DNA of 6,435 nucleotides from JADGRQ01 sp041476585 (GCA_041476585.1 JBGOTT010000245.1:1-6435); one strand, 5' to 3'; positions 1 through 5,665 are shown, counted from the first letter of the stretch. Notes: generated by a model from the sequence alone, not told the origin. Translations and numbers: made by a program.

Positions 1-459
1 CCGTTCTTCGATTTTCGCGCGCCGGCGTCGCGCCGCCACGAACTGGCGATCGCGTGCGCGCTGGGCCGGTTTTTTCCCTACCTGAACAATCCGAAGGCGG
101 TGCTGCCAGCGTACGCGAAGAGCCTGCACAGGGATTACGCGGGCGAGTGGAACTTCGATTTGCGCTACAAGCCGATCAATGGCTTCCCGGCATATTTCGG
201 CTGGCTGCGCGCGGTGCGCGCCGGGCACCGGCGCGTGCGTGCCAAGCTGGATATCCGCTGTCCGGTGCTTTCGATGCATTCGGATGAGTCCGACATCGTG
301 CTCGACTGGCACCACATCGCGCGCTACAGCCCGCGGCTCGGGCGCAGGGTCGAGCTGATGCAATTTCCGGGCGCCCTGCACGACCTGGTGCTGTCGCGCG
401 CCGATGTGCGCGAACAGGTGTTCAGCCGGATGCTCGGCTGGCTTGCGCTGCCAGCCTAG
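1..459 (+). CDS. Alpha/beta hydrolase, C-terminal part (5' end outside window)
   Basis: The open frame enters the window already coding and ends at TAG, giving 152 visible residues. The C-terminal half matches the serine hydrolase/lysophospholipase-like group of the alpha/beta hydrolase fold. A strand ending in CPVLSMHSDESD carries the likely catalytic Asp (visible residue 98, or 95). It is followed by VLDWHHIARYSPRLG and then by GALHDLVLS, whose His (visible residue 127) is the likely catalytic base. The nucleophile elbow (GxSxG) must lie upstream of the window and was not seen. Family members hydrolyse esters or lipids in the cytoplasm, and the substrate cannot be told here. The gene converges on the MarR-GNAT gene, and the two stop codons share a CTAG. 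The fold call is firm; the enzyme activity is inferred. Confidence 0.82.
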   Translation, partial: PFFDFRAPASRRHELAIACALGRFFPYLNNPKAVLPAYAKSLHRDYAGEWNFDLRYKPINGFPAYFGWLRAVRAGHRRVRAKLDIRCPVLSMHSDESDIVLDWHHIARYSPRLGRRVELMQFPGALHDLVLSRADVREQVFSRMLGWLALPA

Positions 460-1385
460 AGTTTCAGTTCCCAGGTTTCTCCGATCAGCTGGTGGCCGAA
501 GCTGCGGTGCTTCTCCTTGCCGACCAGCAGGTACCCGGCGCGCTGGTAGATGTGTCTCGCGGCGGCGAGGATGTCGTTGGTCCAGAGCATGATCTTGCGG
601 TAACCCGCCTGTCGCGCGAAGCGCTCGCATTCATCCACCAGCCGTGCGCCGAGCCCCATGCCGCGCGCCTCCGGCTCGACCAGCAGCAACCGCAATTGCG
701 CGACTGTCGCAGATTTCCGAACGAGGAATACCGAGCCGACGATGTCGCCGTCGCGTTCCGCGATCCAGCAGCGTTCGCGTTTCGGATCGAAGCGTTCGAT
801 GAACTTTGTCGCAATTCCGGCGACCATGGCCTCGAAACGTTCGTCCCAGCCGTACTCCCGCGCATATAGCACGCCGTGTCGATGCACTACCCAGCCGATG
901 TCCCCGGGCTGGTGCGGGCGCAGGAGGTAGGGCTGCTTCCCGCCTGCATTTTCACCAAGCAGCGACTCGATGATCTGCATCGCGCCGTTCAGCCTGTGCT
1001 GTTCCGCGTCGGTCCGTCCGGCCAGCATCGCCTTCACCTCGGACCGCGATCTGGCTTCGAGCGGCGCGAATGCCTGCCGCCCGCGGCGGGTCAGGCGCAG
1101 CATGCGCTTGCGGCCGTCAATTTTTGAACTGCTGGTTTCGAGCCATCCGCGCTTGCGGAACGCGCGCAGGATGCGGCTCAGGTACCCCGGGTCGAGGCTG
1201 AGCCCGGCGGCCAGTTCGGTGGGGGTGGTTTGCTCGCGGTGCGCGAGTTCGTACAGCACGCGCGCCTCGGTGAGCGTGTAGCGGCTGTCGAGCAACCCTT
1301 CGCGCAGCACACCGATGCGCCGCGTGTAGAAACGGTTGAAGCGGCGTACCGCCTCGATCCGCGCGCTGCGGTCCTCGCCGGCCAT
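456..1385 (-). CDS. MarR-GNAT fusion: transcriptional regulator with acetyltransferase domain
   Basis: This is a 309-residue two-domain protein. Residues 1-150 are a MarR-type winged helix: the helix-turn-helix is at about 54-82 (TPTELAAGLSLDPGYLSRIL) and the wing at about 85-102 (KIDGRKRMLRLTRRG). Residues 155-309 are a GNAT N-acetyltransferase domain, opening with a segment like LRPHQPGDIGWVVHRHG that is typical of these fusions. The acetyl-CoA pyrophosphate loop is RGMGLGA at 241-247, and a late GYLLVG strand follows. The length is normal for the family. The ATG at 1385 is preceded by GGAG at a 5-nt spacing. The gene stands alone on its strand and has its own promoter with a palindrome, which suggests autorepression. 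The acetylated substrate and the inducer cannot be read from the sequence. Confidence 0.93.
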   Translation of the reverse strand: MAGEDRSARIEAVRRFNRFYTRRIGVLREGLLDSRYTLTEARVLYELAHREQTTPTELAAGLSLDPGYLSRILRAFRKRGWLETSSSKIDGRKRMLRLTRRGRQAFAPLEARSRSEVKAMLAGRTDAEQHRLNGAMQIIESLLGENAGGKQPYLLRPHQPGDIGWVVHRHGVLYAREYGWDERFEAMVAGIATKFIERFDPKRERCWIAERDGDIVGSVFLVRKSATVAQLRLLLVEPEARGMGLGARLVDECERFARQAGYRKIMLWTNDILAAARHIYQRAGYLLVGKEKHRSFGHQLIGETWELKL

Positions 1386-1421
1386 GCGGACTCCGTCGTA
1401 TCCTGATGCCGGGAATGGTCA

Positions 1422-1450
1422 AGGATATGCTTGCCTCAGTCAAGTATCAA
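1422..1450 (-). promoter_or_regulatory. Sigma-70-type promoter of the MarR-GNAT gene
   Basis: Read on the minus strand, TTGATA (1450-1445) matches the -35 consensus at five of six bases. After exactly 17 nt, TATCCT (1427-1422) matches the -10 box at four of six. Transcription would begin near 1415, leaving a leader of about 30 nt that contains the GGAG ribosome site before the ATG at 1385. Spacing and position fit well; no start site has been measured. Confidence 0.6.
1427..1447. promoter_or_regulatory. Imperfect palindrome, probable MarR operator
   Basis: The arms ATGCTTG and CAAGTAT flank CCTCAGT around a centre at 1437, and eight of ten base pairs are symmetric. The inner core TTGCC-TCA-GTCAA has the TTG...CAA form and size commonly bound by MarR dimers. 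It fills the spacer between the -35 and -10 boxes of the MarR-GNAT promoter, so a bound dimer would block RNA polymerase. Function is inferred from symmetry and placement. Confidence 0.55.
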
Positions 1451-1535
1451 AAATATCCCCCGTTATGGTCATTGAAACCGCTCGGCGCCGGTCAGGGAAG
1501 ATCAAGCCGGTGTAATAGTCATCCGTGGTGAAATT

Positions 1536-1550
1536 TGGCCAGTCTGGACA
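1536..1550. promoter_or_regulatory. Small inverted repeat before the antitoxin gene, possible Phd operator
   Basis: TGGCCA and TGGACA lie either side of GTC, forming a near-symmetric 6-3-6 repeat 15 bp before the antitoxin ATG. Phd-family antitoxins usually bind short palindromes overlapping their own promoter, so the place is right. The repeat is short, however, and no convincing -35/-10 pair was found for this gene (TGTAAT at 1511-1516 is the best -10 match but lacks a partner). Treat as a weak candidate. Confidence 0.2.
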
Positions 1551-1565
1551 GATTAGAGAGGTGCC

Positions 1566-1823
1566 ATGACTGCCAGTTGGCCGTTGCAGAAAGCCAAGAA
1601 TCAGTTCAGTCAGGTCGTGGACCGCGCCATGACAGAGGGGCCGCAGACCGTGACGCGGCATGGCAAGCCGGTCGTAGACGTGTCCGCAGTTGCGGGAGCG
1701 ACAACGAAGCGCAGACGCGGCACTGCGAAGCAGCTTCTGACCCTGTTGCGCAGTTGTCCCGTCGATCTGACCGGGGTTGCGAAGCGTGACCGGTCCGCGC
1801 CGCGGAAGATCGATCTCGGATGA
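1566..1823 (+). CDS. Phd/YefM-family antitoxin (prevent-host-death)
   Basis: This 85-residue protein is of usual length for the family. The N-terminal half, about residues 5-40, carries the Phd dimerisation and DNA-binding signature: W-LQ-AKN-FSQVV, then GPQTVTRHGKPVV. The C-terminal part is basic, then ends in LLRSCPVDL and RKIDLG, the toxin-binding tail typical of antitoxins paired with PIN-domain toxins. The ATG at 1566 follows AGAGAGG (1555-1561) at a 4-nt spacing. The stop overlaps the toxin start as ATGA, the usual translational coupling. The antitoxin looks intact although its partner is broken. It would neutralise the toxin and repress its own promoter. It may now act only as an orphan repressor or protect against a related toxin elsewhere. 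Confidence 0.88.
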   Translation: MTASWPLQKAKNQFSQVVDRAMTEGPQTVTRHGKPVVDVSAVAGATTKRRRGTAKQLLTLLRSCPVDLTGVAKRDRSAPRKIDLG

Positions 1824-1980
1824 AGTGTCTTCTCGACACCTGCGTAGTTTCCGAGCTGACCAAAGCCAAACCTGAACCCGAGGTCGCGCTCTGGTTCGCG
1901 TCAGCGGAAACCGAAGACCTGTTTCTTACGGCAATCACGAGCCTTTCGGGGTGGAGCTGTTCAATCCTTGGGTCGAGTAG
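1820..1980 (+). pseudogene. vapC: PIN-domain toxin (VapC/FitB-like) with internal deletion and frameshift
   Basis: The ATG at 1820 overlaps the antitoxin stop. The first 40 residues are a good PIN-domain start: MKCLLDTCVVSEL with the metal-binding Asp6 and Glu12, then KPEPEVALWFASAETEDLFLTAIT. Just where family members continue with a GE-containing helix, similarity stops. In the next frame (codons from 1939 to the TAG at 1978-1980) the sequence reads EPFGVELFNPWVE, which resembles the last residues of FitB-type toxins (they end in FNPW plus one to three residues). The original frame runs on through unrelated residues to 2007 at most. The simplest reading is loss of about 80-90 central codons, including the other catalytic acidic residues, with a frame change at about 1935-1945. 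No ribonuclease activity is expected. The toxin class is secure; the exact junction is inferred. Confidence 0.8.
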
Positions 1981-2347
1981 CGGTGGTCGGAGGGACGAGT
2001 CGTAGCGTGGTCAGTGCCGCCGCCGCCCACGCGACGTACAGCGTGGTGAACACCCACTCGGGCGCCTGGTAATAGAGCAGGCGGTACACCCAGCGGCCGA
2101 CGAAGGATTCGGGCCGGGTGCCGCCGCGCAACAGGTTTTCCCACAGCGTGAGCGGGCAGGCATAGCCGGCCAGTGCTTCGAGCGCGACGCAGCCGATCGC
2201 ACCCAGGTGGAGGTAGCGAAACGCGCGGTTTCTCACCCAGCGCCAGCCGAGCGCCGCGCCGGTCCAGGTGAGGACCAAGCCGCCGACGATGAATGCGACG
2301 ATCGCGAAGTGAGACACGAGGAGGGCATCGGCGGCGTACGAGTGCAC
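1961..2347 (-). CDS. DUF2784-like small membrane protein
   Basis: This 128-residue protein starts at a GTG, 17 nt after the sulfurtransferase stop. A long hydrophobic segment lies at about 8-29 (ALLVSHFAIVAFIVGGLVL), a second at about 46-63, and a third at about 98-116. The block ending in GYACPLTLWEN at about 61-71, with RWVYRLLYYQAPEWVF after it, is characteristic of the DUF2784 family, whose role is unknown. The GTG was chosen because family members begin close to the Y-AADALL motif; no strong ribosome site is visible, so coupling to the upstream gene is likely. An inner-membrane location is inferred. The last five codons and the stop lie over the toxin remnant on the other strand. The frame stays open far upstream, but that part is a shadow of the sulfurtransferase gene. 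Confidence 0.82.
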   Translation of the reverse strand: MHSYAADALLVSHFAIVAFIVGGLVLTWTGAALGWRWVRNRAFRYLHLGAIGCVALEALAGYACPLTLWENLLRGGTRPESFVGRWVYRLLYYQAPEWVFTTLYVAWAAAALTTLRLVPPTTATRPKD

Positions 2348-2364
2348 ACCGCTATTTTGCGCCG

Positions 2365-3210
2365 CTAACCCTTCTCCTGCGGCCGGCGCGGGTCGACAAT
2401 CCACTCGCTCCACGAACCGGCATACACGCGCGAACCGGGAAAACCGGCGATTTCCATCGACAGCGCGTTGTGGCAGGCGGCGACGCCAGAGCCGCAGTAG
2501 TGGACGACTTCGTGCGGCGTCCGGTCGCCGAGCAGCGCGCCGTACTCCCTGCGCAGATCCTCGGCGCGCTTGAACAGCCCGTTGGTGCCGAGATTCTCGG
2601 TGCAGAAGCGGTTGCGTGCCCCGGGAATCCGGCCCGCCACCGGATCGATCGGTTCGGCCTCGCCGCGAAAGCGCGCGGGCGCGCGCGCATCGAGGAGCAT
2701 CGTGTCGCCTGCACCGAGGTGCGCCGCGACATATGCGGCATCGACGTTCGCGGCCGTGGGCACGCCGTCGTATTTCGCGGGCTGGTATTCGGGCAGCGCG
2801 CGCGTAACCTTGCGGCCTTCCTTCACCCATTTGGCAAAGCCGCCGTCGAGTACCGCGGCACTCTCATGCCCGACCCAGTTCAGCAGCCACCACAGGCGCG
2901 CCGCCATGGTGCCGTTGCCTGCGTCGTACGCGATGACCTGGTGCTCGCGCGTCAGTCCGGCGCGGCCCAGTAGCGCGATGAAGACTTGTGGGTCCGGGAG
3001 CGGATGGCGTCCATTCGTTCCGTTCTTCGGCCCGGAGAGATCAGCGTCGAGATGCAGAAACTGCGCGCCGGGGATGTGGTCGTCGAGATACTGCTTCGCC
3101 CCGAGCGCCGGCTGCGCGAGATCGTGGCGGCAGTCGAAGACCCGCCACAGCGGGCTGTCGAGATGCCGCGCTAGCGCCTCGGTGTCGACGAGTGTGCGGT
3201 AGGAATTCAA
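2365..3210 (-). CDS. sseA: Sulfurtransferase, 3-mercaptopyruvate/thiosulfate type (two rhodanese domains)
   Basis: At 281 residues this is the size expected of SseA-type sulfurtransferases. The N-terminal rhodanese domain (about 1-140) contains VFDCRHDL, HIPGAQFLHLD and YDAGNGTMAARLWWLL, and has no Cys at its vestigial site. The C-terminal domain (about 155-281) holds LLDARAPARFRGE, GRIPGA and the active loop CGSGVAACHN with catalytic Cys239, followed by YAGSWSEW. A CGSGV loop favours mercaptopyruvate sulfurtransferase over classical rhodanese (CRKG). The enzyme moves sulfane sulfur through a Cys persulfide to thiols or cyanide. The only sensible start is TTG at 3210, which overlaps the oxygenase stop as TTGA; that gives the family length, and there is no Shine-Dalgarno, so translation probably depends on the upstream gene. 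The in vivo acceptor is unknown. Confidence 0.92.
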   Translation of the reverse strand: MNSYRTLVDTEALARHLDSPLWRVFDCRHDLAQPALGAKQYLDDHIPGAQFLHLDADLSGPKNGTNGRHPLPDPQVFIALLGRAGLTREHQVIAYDAGNGTMAARLWWLLNWVGHESAAVLDGGFAKWVKEGRKVTRALPEYQPAKYDGVPTAANVDAAYVAAHLGAGDTMLLDARAPARFRGEAEPIDPVAGRIPGARNRFCTENLGTNGLFKRAEDLRREYGALLGDRTPHEVVHYCGSGVAACHNALSMEIAGFPGSRVYAGSWSEWIVDPRRPQEKG

Positions 3211-4316
3211 CGCTGCGCCGGCCGCCCGAGCCTCAGCCGCAGCCACTCGTGGAAGTGCAGCATCGCGTCTTCCATCGGCGACTGGTAGGGGCCCGCATCG
3301 TCCAGACCCCGCTCCCACAGCGTCTTGCGGCCGCGGTTCATGCGCATGCACAGCTCGCGGTCCTCGATGCCCGTTTCCACGTATGCCGCCTGCTGGGCCT
3401 GGATGAGCTCGCGCTCGAACAGCGCGATCTCCTCGGGGTAGTAGAACTCGACCACGTGGGTGGTGTGCTGCGGCTCGCGCGGGATCAGTTGCGAGGCCAC
3501 CAGCACATGCGGGTACCACTCGAGCATCATGCTTGGAAAGTAGGTCATCCACAGGGCGCCGTGCTTCGGCTCGCGTCCGTCGAGGACCCTGAGGCAGGCA
3601 TCGTGCCACTTCCGGTAGACCGGCGTGCCGGGCTTCATCAGCCCGGACTTCGCCGGCACGATCTGCAGCGAATACTCCTCGCCGAACTCGACGCTGAAGC
3701 CGTTGCAGTCGGTGAAGCCGCCGAGTCCCGGGTGGAAGGGCTCGACGTGATAGACCTCGAGATACGCCTCGATGAAAGTCTTCCAGTTGCAGGCGTACTC
3801 GTCGATCATCACCCGGTCGAGCATGTAGTTCGAGAAGTCGAAGTCGCACGCGAGCGAGAAGCGCTCGAGGTCCTTCGCCGGATCGCGCGGCCCCGCGAAC
3901 AGCAACCCGTTCCAGCTCTTCAACGGCGTCGAGTGCAGCCTGACGCAGGGGTTCTGCGGGAAGTGCGGTGCGCCCAGCAGCTCGCCTTGCATGTCGTAGG
4001 TCCAGCGATGAAACGGGCAGACGATGTTTTGCGTGTTGCCCGCGCCCTGCAGCATGATCGACTGGCGGTGCCGGCAGACGTTGGAGAGCAGCTCGACGCC
4101 GCCTGCGTTCCTCACCAGAACCTGCGCGTGATCCTTCCATGCGAGCGTGTGGTAGTCGCCGGCCTTCGGCACCATCAACTCGTGCCCGACGTAATTGGGG
4201 CCCGCATCGAACAGGAGCTTCTTCTCCTGCGCAAAGACCTCCCGATCGAAGTACCAGCCCATTGGCAACTGCGCACTGGCCCGCTTCAGCTGACGCAAGC
4301 TCGCAATGTCCGACAT
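3207..4316 (-). CDS. Rieske non-haem iron oxygenase, alpha subunit
   Basis: This is a 369-residue protein from the ATG at 4316. The N-terminal Rieske domain binds a [2Fe-2S] cluster through C-x-H-x16-C-x2-H: Cys81, His83, Cys100 and His103. The catalytic domain has the mononuclear iron site E-x2-H-x4-H: Glu187, His190 and His195 in EVYHVEPFH, with a probable third ligand Asp319 in IEDRELC. Members take electrons from a reductase and hydroxylate or demethylate a substrate with O2. Glu187 stands where naphthalene dioxygenase has its bridging Asp, as in the carnitine/choline oxygenase group. No reductase, ferredoxin or beta subunit gene lies in the window. An earlier in-frame TTG at 4334 exists, but the strong ribosome site favours the ATG. 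The gene heads a minus-strand unit with sseA. The substrate is unknown. Confidence 0.9.
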   Translation of the reverse strand: MSDIASLRQLKRASAQLPMGWYFDREVFAQEKKLLFDAGPNYVGHELMVPKAGDYHTLAWKDHAQVLVRNAGGVELLSNVCRHRQSIMLQGAGNTQNIVCPFHRWTYDMQGELLGAPHFPQNPCVRLHSTPLKSWNGLLFAGPRDPAKDLERFSLACDFDFSNYMLDRVMIDEYACNWKTFIEAYLEVYHVEPFHPGLGGFTDCNGFSVEFGEEYSLQIVPAKSGLMKPGTPVYRKWHDACLRVLDGREPKHGALWMTYFPSMMLEWYPHVLVASQLIPREPQHTTHVVEFYYPEEIALFERELIQAQQAAYVETGIEDRELCMRMNRGRKTLWERGLDDAGPYQSPMEDAMLHFHEWLRLRLGRPAQR

Positions 4317-4326
4317 CCCCCCTCCC
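4317..4326 (-). promoter_or_regulatory. Strong ribosome binding site deciding the oxygenase start
   Basis: On the minus strand GGGAGGGGGG directly precedes the ATG at 4316, with GGAGG at 4325-4321 and 4 nt of spacing. The alternative TTG at 4334 has no such site, so translation from 4316 is preferred. Confidence 0.75.
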
Positions 4327-4345
4327 GCAGGCAAATAACCCTGTA

Positions 4346-4351
4346 ATTTTA
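4346..4351 (-). promoter_or_regulatory. Candidate -10 box for the oxygenase operon
   Basis: TAAAAT on the minus strand matches the -10 consensus at five of six bases and lies in the most AT-rich part of the 86-bp gap between the divergent genes. It would leave a leader of about 20-25 nt containing the ribosome site. No good -35 box is found at 16-18 nt, so the promoter may be weak or activator-dependent, or the match may be chance. Confidence 0.35.
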
Positions 4352-4364
4352 ACGCATTAGCCGA

Positions 4365-4393
4365 TTGACCGGAAAGCGCGACCCCGGCACACT
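4365..4393 (+). promoter_or_regulatory. Candidate promoter of xseB-ispA(-dxs)
   Basis: TTGACC (4365-4370) matches the -35 box at five of six bases. After 17 nt comes CACACT (4388-4393), a poor -10 match at three of six. A start near 4400 would fall only a few bases before the xseB ATG at 4403, giving a leaderless or nearly leaderless message, in keeping with the lack of a Shine-Dalgarno there. Confidence 0.4.
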
Positions 4394-4402
4394 ATCGGGC
4401 TT

Positions 4403-4711
4403 ATGAGCCGGTCCCCGCGTCAAAGTTCCCCCGGCGATGTCCCCGGCAACCTCAAGCCCTCCGCAGCAGCCTCCGAGCCGGGATTGACGTTCGAGAACGC
4501 GATCGCCGAACTCGAGCGCATCGTCGCGCAAATGGAGCAGGGCGAGTTGTCGCTGGAACAGTCCCTCGGTGCGCACAAGCGCGGCCTCGAGCTTGCCCGC
4601 TACTGCCAGGAGCGGCTCGACGCGGCGCGTGCGCAGGTGAAAGTGCTCGAGGGCGACGTACTCAAGAATCTCTCCAGCCTGCAGGCCGACGCAGACGGTG
4701 ACACCGCCTGA
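4403..4711 (+). CDS. xseB: Exodeoxyribonuclease VII small subunit
   Basis: This 102-residue protein is the small subunit of exonuclease VII, which with the large subunit XseA degrades single-stranded DNA from either end in the cytoplasm. The conserved helical core lies at about residues 28-88: LTFENAIAELERIVAQME, GELSLEQSLGAHKRG, then LARYCQERLDAA and VKVLEGD. The first 27 residues are Pro/Ser-rich and variable, as is common in betaproteobacterial XseB. The ATG at 4403 has no ribosome site; a TTG at the start of the core (LTFEN) is a possible alternative. Its last 14 bases overlap the ispA start, so the two are surely cotranscribed. The catalytic subunit is not in the window, which is normal. 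Confidence 0.93.
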   Translation: MSRSPRQSSPGDVPGNLKPSAAASEPGLTFENAIAELERIVAQMEQGELSLEQSLGAHKRGLELARYCQERLDAARAQVKVLEGDVLKNLSSLQADADGDTA

Positions 4712-5591
4712 CTTCCAAACCTGGATGGGTTCGGTCCAGGCGCGCATGGAAGCGGCGCTCGCACGCCTGCTGCCGGCTGCGAATATCGCGCCCGGGCGCC
4801 TGCACGCGGCGATGCGCTACGCCACGCTCGAAGGCGGAAAGCGGGTGCGGCCGCTGCTCGCATTTGCCGCGGGCGATCTTGCGGGCGCAGCACCCGAGCG
4901 GCTGGAAGTCGCCGCCGCGGCGGTCGAGATGATCCACGCCTACTCGCTGGTGCACGACGACATGCCGTGCATGGATGATGACGCGCTGAGGCGCGGCAAA
5001 CCGACGGTGCACGCCGAATACGATGAAGCCACCGCGATGCTGGTGGGCGATGCGCTGCAGTCGCTCGCCTTTCAGCTTTTGTCCGACTCGCCGATCGCGG
5101 ATTGCGCCGAAACGCAGCTCCGGATGGTCAGGACGCTCGCCCATGCCGCCGGCTCGCGCGGAATGGCCGGCGGGCAGGCGATCGACCTCGCGTCCACCGG
5201 CAAGACGCTCGAGCTGCCGGAATTGGAATTCATGCACATCCACAAGACCGGCGCGCTGATCCGCGCTGCGGTGGTGCTGGGAGCGCTGTGCGGTACGCTC
5301 GACGCGCGCGCGCACACACAGCTGGAGCGTTTCGCAAAGTTCATCGGATTGGCGTTCCAGGTCGTGGACGACGTGCTCGATGCCGAGGCGAGTACCGCAA
5401 CCCTCGGCAAGACGGCCGGCAAGGACGCGAAACAGGGCAAGTCGACCTACGTATCGGCGCTGGGCGCCGCGCGGGCGAAGGCCTTTGCCGAGGAACTGCG
5501 CGCCGAGAGCCATGCTGCGCTGGCGTGCTTCGGCGAGCGGGCGCTGCGACTCAGGCAACTCGCGGATTTCGTGGTTCTGAGACAATTCTAG
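4698..5591 (+). CDS. ispA: Farnesyl diphosphate synthase (geranyltranstransferase)
   Basis: This 297-residue cytoplasmic prenyltransferase condenses dimethylallyl or geranyl diphosphate with isopentenyl diphosphate to give farnesyl diphosphate, the precursor of quinone side chains and undecaprenyl phosphate. The motifs are complete: GGKRVRP (46-52) for substrate phosphate binding, the first Asp-rich motif DDMPCMDDD (87-95) followed by RRGKPT, the second Asp-rich motif DDVLD (224-228), and GKTAGKDAKQGKSTYV near 237-252. The IHAYSLVHDD context matches bacterial short-chain C15 synthases. The GTG at 4698 overlaps xseB by 14 bp; it was chosen over later ATGs because PDFQTWMGSVQARMEAAL aligns with the usual family N-terminus and the total length fits. 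Translational coupling to xseB is likely. Confidence 0.95.
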   Translation: MTPPDFQTWMGSVQARMEAALARLLPAANIAPGRLHAAMRYATLEGGKRVRPLLAFAAGDLAGAAPERLEVAAAAVEMIHAYSLVHDDMPCMDDDALRRGKPTVHAEYDEATAMLVGDALQSLAFQLLSDSPIADCAETQLRMVRTLAHAAGSRGMAGGQAIDLASTGKTLELPELEFMHIHKTGALIRAAVVLGALCGTLDARAHTQLERFAKFIGLAFQVVDDVLDAEASTATLGKTAGKDAKQGKSTYVSALGAARAKAFAEELRAESHAALACFGERALRLRQLADFVVLRQF

Positions 5592-5659
5592 GTATGACGA
5601 CACTGACCACGGGATTGCCGGGCGAGCTGCCTGAAAAGGGCGGTGCGCACGCGCGCGGC

Positions 5660-5665
5660 TACAAT
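5660..5665 (+). promoter_or_regulatory. Candidate -10 box for a dxs promoter
   Basis: TACAAT matches the -10 consensus at five of six bases, within GGCTACAATG, 18 bp before the preferred dxs ATG. No matching -35 box is seen at 16-18 nt upstream. It lies in the 92-bp gap between the ispA stop and the dxs start and could give dxs its own transcript besides read-through from xseB-ispA. Confidence 0.3.

Noticed and set aside
1440..1661. A 73-codon minus-strand frame across the gap before the antitoxin gene
   Set aside because: It runs antisense into the antitoxin gene and through the MarR-GNAT promoter, with no family likeness.
1794..1806. Perfect 13-bp palindrome TCCGCG-C-CGCGGA near the antitoxin 3' end
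   Set aside because: It lies inside codons, has no following T-run, and such GC palindromes are common by chance here. Not supported as a terminator or operator.
1961..2830. A 289-codon version of the DUF2784-like protein with a long N-terminal extension
   Set aside because: The extension is the sulfurtransferase gene read in the wrong frame. The GTG at 2347 gives the normal family length.
2365..4140. A single 591-codon minus-strand frame that could look like a fusion ending in the sulfurtransferase
   Set aside because: The upstream part is Arg/Ala-rich out-of-frame translation of the oxygenase gene. The oxygenase stop and the TTG start at 3210 mark the true boundary.
2988..4346. A 452-codon open frame on the plus strand opposite the oxygenase and sulfurtransferase genes
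   Set aside because: It is antisense to two genes with complete catalytic motifs, its own translation shows no domain, and long antisense frames are expected at this GC content.
4662..5603. A 313-codon minus-strand frame opposite ispA
   Set aside because: It is a shadow of ispA, whose Asp-rich motifs and length are complete on the plus strand.
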